Source of the DNA: Acidobacteriaceae bacterium
GTDB lineage: Bacteria; Acidobacteriota; Terriglobia; Terriglobales; Acidobacteriaceae
Length of the DNA stretch: 64,000 nt
NCBI GenBank assembly: GCA_003138515.1
Contig: PLGG01000015.1
Coordinates: 187,344-251,343, forward strand
Reading direction: 5' to 3'
Both the position numbers and the translations under genes were made by a program. Position 1 is the first letter of the stretch. The number at the start of each line of letters is the position of its first letter. The notes beneath the pieces are model-generated. The model was given only the letters and a program-made list of their open reading frames with translations, ran no database searches and was not told where the DNA came from. This document shows, piece by piece, positions 26,697-34,991 of this stretch.

Positions 26697-28832
26697 TCAG
26701 TGCAGGTCAATGTCGGCCTGGAGCGGAGTGTTCTCGCTGGAATCGCCGACGCGAATGGTGAACTTGCCGGGATCGATGATCCACTTTTGCCCGGGTTCAT
26801 CCCAGTAGCTGAAGGCGCGCGCGTCGAGGCTGATCGTCACGGGGCGAGTTTCGCCGGGATCGAGGCGGACTTTCGCGAAGCCCTTCAGTTCGCGCTCGGG
26901 ACGGTCGACCTGTGCGGAAGGGTCGGAGACGTAAAGCTGGGCGACATCGGCTCCAGCGACGCTGCCTGCGTTGGTGACGTCGAAGCTGACGTTGACCGCG
27001 GAACCGGAAGCAGCCGAAGCGGGAACGTCGAGCTTTGAGAAGCTGAATGTGGTGTAGCTCAAACCGAAACCGAAGGGAAAGAGCGGGTGTTTGCCGGTAG
27101 TGGTCCAGTAGCGATAGCCGACCATCAGCTTGTCGCCGTACTTGATGTGCTCGATGGTGTAGTCCTTGGGCTGGCCGTCTGCGCCAATTGTGTGGAGAGT
27201 CGTATTGTCCTTTGGGTCGCCGTTGTACCACTTCGAGGAAGGGTTCTGGTCCCAACTGCGGTCGAAGCTGACAGGGAGTTTGGCCTCAGGGTCGTGCTGT
27301 CCGAAGAGAATCTGCGCTACGGCCGTGCCGCCTTCCTGGCCGGGATACCAGGTGTGGAGCAGTACGGGAACTTTATCGAGCCAGCGGCTGGTGTCAACTC
27401 CGCCGCCCGCAGTGATGGTCACGATGGTGCGCGGATTGATTGCCGCGACCGTCTCGATCAACGCGTCCTCACCCGGAGGCAGCGTGAAGGTGCGGTCGGC
27501 GCCCTCGCGCTCGGTGGCTGCGCTAAAGCCAACGGACAGGATGACGGCGTCTGCCTGCGCGACCAATTCTTTCTGACCGGGACCATCGGGAATTCCGGCG
27601 CTATAGAAGATATGAACGTCAGGCCCGAGGAGGTTGGCAATGCCGGTGACGATGCTGACCGGCTCAAACGCGTGGGCCTCCGACGATCCGCCGCCTCCGG
27701 TAACCGCGGGATAAGCATCGGGCCCGATGATGGCGATGGATTTCACTTTGTGAGGATCGAGCGGCAGCAGATTTCCCTCGTTCTTGAGGAGCGTGATGCT
27801 TTCGAGCGCGCCCTGAAGTGCAACCGACCGATCGCGGACGGAGTAAGTGGAGTCGGCGGGATCGAACTGCGGGCGATCGGTGAAGCCGTAGCGGAGCTCG
27901 GTGCGGAAGAGCCGCAGGAGATGTTCGTTGATGGTGGACTCTTTCACCTGGCCGCTCTGGACTGCCGGAACAAGATTCTTCGCGTTCATGAATTTCGGGC
28001 TGGGCATCTCGAGATCGAGGCCGTTGTTCACCGCCGCGACGCCGTCATACGTCGCGTCCCAGTCGGACATAAGAACGCCCTGAAAACCCCATTCGCCTCT
28101 GAGCAGCTTGAGGTTGAGGAAGTCGTTTTGCGTGGAGTGAACCCCGTTCACGAGGTTGTAGGAGTCCATCACCGCGTCCACGTGAGCTTTGGTGACGGCA
28201 GCTTCAAACGCGGGCAGATAAATCTCGCGCATGGTGCGCTCGTCAACGTCGGCGCTCGCGTTGTGGCGATTGAATTCCTGGTCGTTGAGTGCGAAGTGCT
28301 TCACCGTAGCGGCGACGCCCTGCGACTGCACCCCCTCAATGAATGGCACAACGAGAGCAGCGTTCAGGAAAGGGTCCTCGGAAAGATATTCGAAGTTGCG
28401 GCCGCTTAAGGGTGAGCGCGCGATGTTCACGCCGGGGCCAAGCAGGAAGTTGACGTTCCGCGCGCGGGCGTCGCGGCCAAGGCTCTCGCCGAGCTTGCGC
28501 GCAAAATCTGTGTCCCAGGTAGCAGCCAGCGCAACTCCGCCCGCGTAAGCCGTTGTGGGGCCCCAGGTACGCACGCCGACCGAGGCATCGGACATTTTGA
28601 ATTGAGGCAGGCTGATGGACGGCATGGGCCGCGTAAACATGTTGTCGACGCCGCCCAGAAGCTCGATTTTCTGCTCGAGCGTGAGCTTGGCGATCATGGC
28701 GTGGGCCTGAGCCTCAATGGCGGGCGAATCGGGCGCCGGAGCCTGGGCCGAAACAGACAGGCAGCCTGCCAGGAGAAGGGCGAGAAAAAGCGAAAAGGCA
28801 GAGAGGTTTGGGAGCGATTTGAAAGAATTCAT
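26697..28832 (-). CDS. bglX: Secreted GH3 beta-glucosidase
   Basis: About 711 residues from ATG 28832 (MNSFKSLPN). A signal peptide with a possible lipobox-like LLLAGCLS lies near residue 22. The N-terminal TIM barrel has the nucleophile in GVLMSDWDATYDG, with KHFALNDQEFNRH and ARSPLSGRNFEY before it. The alpha/beta C-domain (SIAIIGPDAYPAVTGGGGSSEA) and a fibronectin type III-like domain (VSFDVTNAGSVAGADVAQLYV) follow. It releases glucose or xylose from plant oligosaccharides in the periplasm or outside the cell. Whether the cysteine is lipidated is unclear. Confidence 0.92.
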   Translation of the reverse strand: MNSFKSLPNLSAFSLFLALLLAGCLSVSAQAPAPDSPAIEAQAHAMIAKLTLEQKIELLGGVDNMFTRPMPSISLPQFKMSDASVGVRTWGPTTAYAGGVALAATWDTDFARKLGESLGRDARARNVNFLLGPGVNIARSPLSGRNFEYLSEDPFLNAALVVPFIEGVQSQGVAATVKHFALNDQEFNRHNASADVDERTMREIYLPAFEAAVTKAHVDAVMDSYNLVNGVHSTQNDFLNLKLLRGEWGFQGVLMSDWDATYDGVAAVNNGLDLEMPSPKFMNAKNLVPAVQSGQVKESTINEHLLRLFRTELRYGFTDRPQFDPADSTYSVRDRSVALQGALESITLLKNEGNLLPLDPHKVKSIAIIGPDAYPAVTGGGGSSEAHAFEPVSIVTGIANLLGPDVHIFYSAGIPDGPGQKELVAQADAVILSVGFSAATEREGADRTFTLPPGEDALIETVAAINPRTIVTITAGGGVDTSRWLDKVPVLLHTWYPGQEGGTAVAQILFGQHDPEAKLPVSFDRSWDQNPSSKWYNGDPKDNTTLHTIGADGQPKDYTIEHIKYGDKLMVGYRYWTTTGKHPLFPFGFGLSYTTFSFSKLDVPASAASGSAVNVSFDVTNAGSVAGADVAQLYVSDPSAQVDRPERELKGFAKVRLDPGETRPVTISLDARAFSYWDEPGQKWIIDPGKFTIRVGDSSENTPLQADIDLH

Positions 28833-28960
28833 ATCGCGCCAACGGTATCGCATTTGGCCGCTGGATGTATACAGCCTGAAAGGGCCTTACCGGCAGCTGC
28901 CCGTAAAAGTTCGGCACGTATGGCATTTATCAGCATCAAATCAATTTGAGGTTGATTCCA

Positions 28961-29998
28961 ATGATGCGCATTCCCCGCGCATTCCTCCTGTTGATGGTAG
29001 GCCTGGTTTTCGCGGCGGCAGCTTTCCCGCGCGGGCATGCCCAGGGGGCACTGCTGTTGCAGGACTCCGATGGCTTATCTGCTGCGCTGAGTCCCACTGG
29101 CCACACCTCGGTCTATTTTGCGCGCATCTGCGCCGCGTCACTCACTCGACTACGTCGATGCGCGCCGGGCGAGCTGGGCATGGTGATCGCGCGCCACAGA
29201 CACATCGCAGGCTACGATTGGCTGGCCGTGCCATTGATTCCATATCTCTATTCGGTTGAGGCCGCCTCCGAGGTCCCGGCGAAAGTGAGTCGCGAAGCGG
29301 TGCAGGAACTGCGCCTGAAGTATCACGATGAGCATCTGATGAGCCTGGGCGAGGACGTGCCGGCGGGCGGCGAGTTGCTTGGCGGATTGAATGAGATAGT
29401 GGGCGCAGCCTACGAACGGCGCATCTACGCCCTCCGCTTTGAAACTTCCGAGGAGCAGGACGACGCATTCATCGCCAGAATGAATGCCGATGTGAACCAA
29501 TCTCATTTCAGTTACCTCTTCAGGAATTGCGCCGACTTTTCCGGCGCGGTTCTCGACTTCTACTTCCCGCACACCTTCAAGCGGCGCATTCTTCCCGATC
29601 TTGGCGTGGTGACGCCGCGCCAGGTTGCTTACGAGCTGGCCAGATACGCCCGTCAACACCCCGAGATTCGGTTGACTGTGATGGAGATTCCTTTGGTCCC
29701 CGGCTATCACCGCAGTAGCCGGTTGGGCAAAAGCGCCGCCGCGTCGCTGATCGTCAGCGGCCTTGTGATCCCCATTGCCATTGTGAGCCCATATACGGCC
29801 GGGGCCATCGTCGCCGACGGCCTGGTATGGGGCCGCTATCCTCTCGGACTTGACCATGCGCGGGTGCTTTCCCCGGAGACCATGGCCATCCTGGCGGGCT
29901 CGGCGAACCTGAATGTTGCCGGGCAAGATCAGGGCGGCGAATCTCTGGAGGCGAGTGCCGCAGCGGAAGTGCGACTCTCGGGACCGGCCGAACAGTAA
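28961..29998 (+). CDS. Secreted papain-fold-like hypothetical protein
   Basis: About 345 residues from ATG 28961, preceded by gaggt; the ORF-track start at 28946 is a TTG. A signal peptide ends near HAQ. The candidate fold elements are HTSVYFARIC (His) and YLFRNCADFSGAVLDFYFP (Asn-Cys), a His/Cys pattern seen in NlpC/P60-like and Lnb/DUF4105-like papain-fold hydrolases. Two further hydrophobic stretches lie near residues 255-285. I do not recognise the exact family; hydrolase activity is inferred. It lies downstream of the divergent GH3 gene. Confidence 0.5.
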   Translation: MMRIPRAFLLLMVGLVFAAAAFPRGHAQGALLLQDSDGLSAALSPTGHTSVYFARICAASLTRLRRCAPGELGMVIARHRHIAGYDWLAVPLIPYLYSVEAASEVPAKVSREAVQELRLKYHDEHLMSLGEDVPAGGELLGGLNEIVGAAYERRIYALRFETSEEQDDAFIARMNADVNQSHFSYLFRNCADFSGAVLDFYFPHTFKRRILPDLGVVTPRQVAYELARYARQHPEIRLTVMEIPLVPGYHRSSRLGKSAAASLIVSGLVIPIAIVSPYTAGAIVADGLVWGRYPLGLDHARVLSPETMAILAGSANLNVAGQDQGGESLEASAAAEVRLSGPAEQ

Positions 29999-30029
29999 CG
30001 TATTTCTCCCGCGAAATCAGGAATTTGCG

Positions 30030-30045
30030 TGTGACTCGAATCACA
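30030..30045 (+). promoter_or_regulatory. Perfect CRP-type operator upstream of the stress protein gene
   Basis: TGTGA-CTCGAA-TCACA (30030-30045) matches the full CRP consensus TGTGA-N6-TCACA. It lies 99 bp upstream of the universal stress protein start. The Crp/Fnr regulator 1.9 kb downstream has a CRP-type recognition helix (SRETVTR). Confidence 0.7.
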
Positions 30046-30143
30046 GGTGTGGGTGAATGGGGTCACTGCCCACCCTTGCGCTAGAAGCGCACACTCAGAG
30101 TCCAATGAGCGAGATAGCTATGATCCCCGGAGGAGAGTGAACC

Positions 30144-31082
30144 GTGAGCTTTGATCAAGGCTTGAAGACCATCGTGGTCGCGACTGACCTTGAGGGTCAG
30201 GCTGAGGCGGCATTGGAATACGCGCGCAAGCTGGCCACGAACTACGGGGCCCGAATCGTTCTGGCGCACGGGCTCGATCCGATGGAGTACGCAGCCGTGG
30301 AAGGGCTCCCCGGCGGTGTCGCAAGCCACCTGACCGAACAGGCTCGCAAAGTGCTGGACAAGCTGGCGGGCGACTTGCTCCGCGAGGGAATTCACAGCCA
30401 TTCCGAGGTCCGCCAAGGGACAGTTGCGGAGATGCTGGTGGATGTGGCGCGCCAGTACGAGGCCGGACTGATTGTGATTGGAACCAAGGGGATGGAGGGT
30501 GCCGGACCGGTAGTTGTGGGCTCCATCGCGGAGCAACTCGTCAGGTTGTCGCCTTGTCCGGTGCTGGCCGTTGCCGCGGACTGGAATGCAGGACCCAACC
30601 GGCCCAAGCCGGGCGGACCGGTTCTGCTCACAATGGAACAAAACGAATCTGCACCTGCTGCTGCCGCCACCGCCTACTCCCTGGCGAAGACCTTTGAGCG
30701 GCCATTGCTGGTGCTGCACGTTCGCACAGCCGCCGAGATTAGAGCCGGCAAGGATCCTTGCCTCGAGGCGGATTTTGGCGTCAAGCTTCCGCCGCGCAGT
30801 CACCATGCGCTCAGTGGGGGCTCAGGCTGGCTGCTCAACGAGGCTCCAGTGCATTGCCTCGTGAAGGACGGCGACCCTGCCGATGCCGTGGCAGAAGCGA
30901 TTGCCGAAAATCACCCCTGCATCCTTGTAGCCGGGGTAAAACGCTCGAGCGCCACGCCAGGGCCGCATGGCACGGCCTTTGCTTTGCTTTCGGCCTCGCG
31001 CGTGCCCGTTCTTTGCGTTCCGCCCGAACGGTCGCGCATTCAGTCGAAGTGGGAGATTGCGCTCCCCGTTGGGGCGCTGTAG
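30144..31082 (+). CDS. Universal stress protein with two Usp domains
   Basis: A 312-residue protein starting at GTG 30144, supported by ggaggagag. The first Usp domain (about 5-150) has the ATP loop G-x2-G-x9-G-S in IGTKGMEGAGPVVVGS. The second (about 155-300) is degenerate, with no complete loop. Usp proteins help survival under starvation or oxygen stress. It is first in a series with a cNMP-domain protein and a Crp/Fnr regulator, and is preceded by a perfect CRP-type site. Confidence 0.88.
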   Translation: MSFDQGLKTIVVATDLEGQAEAALEYARKLATNYGARIVLAHGLDPMEYAAVEGLPGGVASHLTEQARKVLDKLAGDLLREGIHSHSEVRQGTVAEMLVDVARQYEAGLIVIGTKGMEGAGPVVVGSIAEQLVRLSPCPVLAVAADWNAGPNRPKPGGPVLLTMEQNESAPAAAATAYSLAKTFERPLLVLHVRTAAEIRAGKDPCLEADFGVKLPPRSHHALSGGSGWLLNEAPVHCLVKDGDPADAVAEAIAENHPCILVAGVKRSSATPGPHGTAFALLSASRVPVLCVPPERSRIQSKWEIALPVGAL

Positions 31083-31134
31083 CTGCGGGACACGCACTTC
31101 GGCGCATGGTCCTGATTGTTTTTCAGGGAAAAAT

Positions 31135-31165
31135 GGGCGGGTGAAAGGAGAAACCGCCCCGTTTT
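31135..31165 (+). terminator. Terminator after the universal stress protein gene
   Basis: GGGCGG (31135-31140) pairs with CCGCCC (31154-31159) around a 13-base loop, followed by cgttttg. It lies 52 bp after the stop. The loop is larger than usual, so efficiency is uncertain. Confidence 0.6.
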
Positions 31166-31333
31166 GTCCAACCAAGAATCGAGCACAAATCCGGATAGTG
31201 AAAAGCTGGCGCAGCGGGATCGATGATCCATGCGACCGGTTTTGGCCCGCGTACATTCGAGCCGCACACCGGGAAGCGGAAAACAGTGGAAAGAGAAACC
31301 GAAACACCTTGGAACCGAAAGCAAAGCTGGGAA

Positions 31334-31840
31334 ATGGTTAACTTTCAACCAGATACGCGTTTGGAGCGCTTGGCCGCTGCATCGGCGCATCCGCTCGCGG
31401 AGTTGTTGGATTGCCCCCAGGATGCCGGTCGCCTGCTGAGCGGGGAGGCAAAATGCGTGGATTTTGAGCCCGGTGCGGTTGTCTTTCGCCAGCAAGGGCC
31501 GTGCAAAGGGCTCTACGTCGTGGTTTCGGGTGATTTTGTCCGCAAAGCGGAGCGCTTTGACATGCGCGTCACGCTGGGATCGGCGCGGCCGGGAGACCTG
31601 GTGGAGCTGGCCGCCGCGCTCGGAGACGGACATCATACCTATACCCTGAACGCAGTCACTTACGGATCGTTGCTGTTGTTGCCGATGGAAGCGCTGCACA
31701 GGTCGTTTGAAAGCTATCCACCGCTGCGGATGCGGCTCCTGGAGGAACTGGCGCGGGAGGTGTCGCGTGCCTATATCACCTGCTGCCTGACCCGCGTGAC
31801 GCCCGCCCGGCGCCACAGCAACGCGGCGGCGAGCGAATAG
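31334..31840 (+). CDS. Cyclic-nucleotide-binding-fold protein without DNA-binding domain
   Basis: About 168 residues from ATG 31334 (MVNFQPDTRLE); the longer ORF upstream looks non-coding. It has the cNMP-binding jelly roll (AKCVDFEPGAVVFRQQGPCKGLYVVVSGDFV) and a C-terminal helix region. No helix-turn-helix is visible. The phosphate-binding cassette GEL-x-A is not clear, so it may not bind cNMP. It may be a modulator of the adjacent regulator; this is inferred from position only. Confidence 0.62.
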   Translation: MVNFQPDTRLERLAAASAHPLAELLDCPQDAGRLLSGEAKCVDFEPGAVVFRQQGPCKGLYVVVSGDFVRKAERFDMRVTLGSARPGDLVELAAALGDGHHTYTLNAVTYGSLLLLPMEALHRSFESYPPLRMRLLEELAREVSRAYITCCLTRVTPARRHSNAAASE

Positions 31841-31961
31841 AACACTCGCGAGTCCCGGAGTTGGGGTCTGAAGCGGAATAGACAAACTGAGAGCGGCCCG
31901 CGTGCCGAAGGGGGATTTGCGCTATACTTCACTTAGCCTTCAGCCCCCCGACGGTACACGT

Positions 31962-32675
31962 ATGGCTACGCTCCACTCGCATCACCCTCCGGAAGATTGC
32001 CTGAATTGTGAGCACCGCCATCTGCGGATGTTCTGCAATCTCACGCCTGAGGCACTGGCGGACTACGACCAGATCGGCATCATGATGAGCCACGCTCGCG
32101 GGGCCAAGCTGTTCTCAGAGGGCGACCCTGCGCGCAATGTCTTTGTCATCTGCTTCGGACAAGTCAAGATCTCCTCCACCTCGCGCGACGGCAAGACGAT
32201 GATTCTGAAGATCGCTGGGCCGGGCGACGTGATGGGGCTGAGCGCCGTGCTGGCCAACGTGCCGCACGAGGTAACGGCCGAGGCGATCGAGCCCTGTCAG
32301 GTAAAGACCGTCCGCAAGCAGGAGTTCATTGAGTTCCTGGGCCGGCACGGGATCGCATCCATGCACGCGGCGCAGTCGCTCAGTGGCGAGTACCTGACCG
32401 TGTTCCACGATGCCAAGCGGTTAGCGCTTTCAGGTTCGGCGGCGGGGCGTCTGGCACGCCTGCTTCTTGATTGGGGACGCTCAACAGCCAACGGCAAGTC
32501 GGAGATTCGCTTTACCATGGCGCTGACGCATGAGGAGATCGCCAACATGGCAGGCACCTCGCGCGAAACGGTGACGCGCCTGCTGAACCAGTTCAGGCGC
32601 GACCAGTGGATCACCATTAAGGGCACCAGCCTGACAATCCTGAAGCCGGACCTGCTGGAGCGGTTGACGGCGTAG
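31962..32675 (+). CDS. Crp/Fnr-family regulator with N-terminal Cys cluster
   Basis: About 237 residues from ATG 31962 (MATLHSHHPPEDC). The N-terminus has C-x2-C-x8-C (Cys13, 16, 25), and a fourth cysteine lies in EAIEPCQVKTV, an arrangement like the [4Fe-4S] ligands of FNR but with different spacing. The effector domain (FVICFGQVKISSTSRDGKTM) and helix-turn-helix (LTHEEIANMAGTSRETVTRLL) follow. The recognition helix R-E-T-V-x-R equals that of CRP (CSRETVGR), which reads TGTGA. The likely role is redox or oxygen control of stress genes, including the USP upstream; the cluster is inferred. Confidence 0.82.
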   Translation: MATLHSHHPPEDCLNCEHRHLRMFCNLTPEALADYDQIGIMMSHARGAKLFSEGDPARNVFVICFGQVKISSTSRDGKTMILKIAGPGDVMGLSAVLANVPHEVTAEAIEPCQVKTVRKQEFIEFLGRHGIASMHAAQSLSGEYLTVFHDAKRLALSGSAAGRLARLLLDWGRSTANGKSEIRFTMALTHEEIANMAGTSRETVTRLLNQFRRDQWITIKGTSLTILKPDLLERLTA

Positions 32676-32738
32676 ACGCGTCCTCCCCCTCGAAATCTTG
32701 CGAATCACGGTAATCCTCGAGCAGATGTGCTCGTGCAC

Positions 32739-33116
32739 TCACGCGGCGCGTTCTTTCCTGACGATGGGCAGATCGAGTTCGATGCGGTCGTGCGCAACCT
32801 TCGGGGCAATGCGTCCTCGGGGGCCGCGTTCTAGCCGTACCAGGCCGTAGTTAGCCATGGTCTTTAGCGTGCGGGAGAGGTTCGGCTTCCTGCGCCCGGA
32901 GAGTTGAGTCAATTCCTCGATCGAGTTCGGCGCCTTTTCCGCAATGAGTCGAAGTAAGTCGCGATTGCCGGCCGACAGCACCCTGGCGAAGGACTCCGTA
33001 GAAGGAAACCAGATGCGCGGCTCACGCGGCGCGAGTTTGCGCTGCCCGCGCGCGATCGCGAGAGTCATGGCTTTCATTTCTTTGTAGCTTGCGATTCCAA
33101 CTCTCAAAGTCTTCAT
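32739..33116 (-). CDS. Winged-helix antitoxin, TumA/HVO_A0114 type
   Basis: A 125-residue protein. The C-terminal two thirds form a winged helix (NRDLLRLIAEKAPNSIEELTQLSG, RRKPNLSRTLKTMANYGLVRLERG), matching HVO_A0114-type DNA-binding proteins. The gene lies second in the pair and overlaps the toxin by ATGA. In the TumE-TumA group the antitoxin is a small HTH protein next to the DUF6516-like toxin; this assignment rests on that pairing. An ORF-specific RBS is not obvious, consistent with coupled translation. Confidence 0.7.
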   Translation of the reverse strand: MKTLRVGIASYKEMKAMTLAIARGQRKLAPREPRIWFPSTESFARVLSAGNRDLLRLIAEKAPNSIEELTQLSGRRKPNLSRTLKTMANYGLVRLERGPRGRIAPKVAHDRIELDLPIVRKERAA

Positions 33117-33466
33117 GGGAGCACTCCTCTCTCTTTCAGCACTGCGTCCACCTCCGCCCAGAAATCGGCAAGCAACGCGGCGGCATCGCTGTATTCATAA
33201 GGCCGAACGGCGCGGATACGGTGACGATGATCCTGCGGCTGGCCACGCTTTTGCCTCCCAACAGGATGAGCGTTGTCGAATCCAACCAGCCGCTGGCCAT
33301 CCCGTCCATGCAGAGTAAGCGAGTAATCCAGTCCGTGCGGCTTCTCCGGTGTGACCGGCACCTGATTGACCACGAAGCGGACCCAGTGCCCTCCTTCAGG
33401 GTCGACAACCAGCGTGAGGCCGTCCAGTTCGAGCAGCGTGTCAAGGGCGGGATCGTGCTTCCGCAT
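33113..33466 (-). CDS. TumE-family (DUF6516-like) toxin
   Basis: A 117-residue protein with the family pattern HGLDYSLTLHGRDGQRLVGFDNAHPV and a C-terminal YEYSDAAALLADFWAEVDAVL. Family members begin with a short strand, then W-V-R-F/W-V segments, as in GHWVRFVVNQVPV. It is encoded first, with the winged-helix antitoxin second. The molecular target is unknown from sequence. A weak inverted repeat lies upstream at 33478-33496. Confidence 0.68.
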   Translation of the reverse strand: MRKHDPALDTLLELDGLTLVVDPEGGHWVRFVVNQVPVTPEKPHGLDYSLTLHGRDGQRLVGFDNAHPVGRQKRGQPQDHRHRIRAVRPYEYSDAAALLADFWAEVDAVLKERGVLP

Positions 33467-33477
33467 ACTTGTTCAAT

Positions 33478-33496
33478 GTTATCAGTTCATCATAAC
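33478..33496 (-). promoter_or_regulatory. Weak inverted repeat upstream of the TumE-like gene
   Basis: GTTAT (33478-33482) and ATAAC (33492-33496) flank a 9-base spacer. Only 5 bp per arm, so it could be chance, but the geometry equals that of the other two modules. Confidence 0.35.
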
Positions 33497-33570
33497 TCAT
33501 GCAACTCGCCTTCCTCCTGCCCTTCAAGGAGTGACAGCCAGGGTGCATGGCGTTTTGTTACTGTTGAGCC

Positions 33571-34968
33571 ATGGTCCAAGCCACTGCCCAACCATCGAAC
33601 ACCGCAATCGATCTTGAGTCCCTCGTCTCCGATGTCGTCGCACAGGCCATGAAGGCCGGCGCCAGCGATGCCGAAGCCGTCGCTCGAGAAGGCGACGAAT
33701 TCAGCGTGAACGTGCGCATGGGCGAGGTGGAAACTCTGAAGGAGTCCGGCTCTCGCGGGCTTGGGTTGCGGGCGTTTCTCGGCAAGCGATCCGGCTCGGC
33801 TTCGACCAGCGACCTGACTCCGGATGGAATTCGGCAGCTTGTTGAGGGGGCGCTTGCGCTGGCAAAGGTCACCGAAGAGGATCCGTTTTCTGGCTTGCCG
33901 GACGCTGGCGAATTCGGCTCCGCCTCCGGCGACCTGCACCTTTACTTCGACGATGTGTACTCGCTGGATGGAGCGGAGCGCATCGAGTGGGCGCGGCGCG
34001 CCGAGGCCGCGGCGATGGCTCCCGACCCGCGCATCACCAACTCTGACGGCGGCAGCTTCGACGCTGCCACGGGCCGGAAGGCGTTTGCCAACTCGCGCGG
34101 ATTCGTGGGTAGCTATCGCACCAGCTATGCGGGGGTTTCCGCTGCGCCGCTGGCCATGGACGCCAATGGCAAAATGCAGCGCGATGGCTGGTGGTCGAGC
34201 GCGCGGCGTCTCAAACTTCTCGAATCTCCTGAAGCTGTTGGCGCCGAAGCGGCGCGCCGCACGCTACGGCGCCTCGGTGCGCGGCGCGTGCCGACTCAGC
34301 GCGTTCCAACTGTCTTTGCTCCTGAAACTGCGCGGACGTTCGTCGGCTCGGTCTTCGAGGCCGCATCCGGCGACGCCATCTGGCGCACCGCATCGTTCCT
34401 CGCGGGCAAGCTTGGCGAGACGATTGGCGCGGCGAATCTGACCATCGTGGACGACAACACAATGCTGCTGCCCTCCGGCGTGGGGGGATTTGGGTCTTCG
34501 CCCTTCGACGACGAGGGCTTGCCTTCGTTGCGGACCGTTGTCGTCGAGCGTGGAAAGCTGCGTAATTACCTGCTGAACACTTACACCGCGCGCAAGCTGG
34601 GCATGAAGTCCACGCACAATGCCGCGCGAGGATTGGCAGGCGCGCCGGGGATCGGCTGCGGCAATCTTTACCTTGAGCCGGGAAATCTGACTCCCGAGGA
34701 GATCATCGGCGATGTTTCGGCGGGACTGTACGTCACGGGCCTGATGGGCTTTGGCACAAATCTCGTTACGGGCGACTACTCGCGCGGCGCGACGGGCCTT
34801 TGGATTGAGAACGGCCAGCTCACGCATGCCGTGGAAGAAGTCACGATCGCCGGGAACCTGGCCGAGATGCTGCGCAACGTAACGGCCATCGGCAACGATC
34901 TGGTCTTTCGCGGATCGGTGGCCTCCCCGACCATTCGTGTCGATGGAATGACAATCGCGGGGACGTGA
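33571..34968 (+). CDS. pmbA: TldD/PmbA-family metalloprotease-like protein
   Basis: A 465-residue protein of the TldD/TldE family (PmbA-like). N-terminal signatures GASDAEAVAREGDEFSVNVRMGEVETLKESGSRGLGLRAF and mid-sequence SSPFDDEGLPSLRTVVVERGKLRNYLLNTYTARKLG fit PmbA/TldE. The C-terminal region has GLYVTGLMGFGTNLVTGDYSRGATG. The HExxxH metal motif of TldD is not seen, as expected for the TldE-like subunit. E. coli TldD/E process peptides such as microcin precursors. No tldD partner gene is in the window. Confidence 0.87.
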   Translation: MVQATAQPSNTAIDLESLVSDVVAQAMKAGASDAEAVAREGDEFSVNVRMGEVETLKESGSRGLGLRAFLGKRSGSASTSDLTPDGIRQLVEGALALAKVTEEDPFSGLPDAGEFGSASGDLHLYFDDVYSLDGAERIEWARRAEAAAMAPDPRITNSDGGSFDAATGRKAFANSRGFVGSYRTSYAGVSAAPLAMDANGKMQRDGWWSSARRLKLLESPEAVGAEAARRTLRRLGARRVPTQRVPTVFAPETARTFVGSVFEAASGDAIWRTASFLAGKLGETIGAANLTIVDDNTMLLPSGVGGFGSSPFDDEGLPSLRTVVVERGKLRNYLLNTYTARKLGMKSTHNAARGLAGAPGIGCGNLYLEPGNLTPEEIIGDVSAGLYVTGLMGFGTNLVTGDYSRGATGLWIENGQLTHAVEEVTIAGNLAEMLRNVTAIGNDLVFRGSVASPTIRVDGMTIAGT

Positions 34969-34991
34969 GCACCGGCGCGTATGAATCGATC

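Noticed and set aside
27087-28409. 440-residue plus-strand ORF
   Set aside because: Opposite the GH3 gene, whose motifs are intact; a shadow.
30148-30160. TTGATCAA at the universal stress protein start
   Set aside because: It lacks the N4 spacer of an FNR box (TTGAT-N4-ATCAA) and lies inside the coding region.
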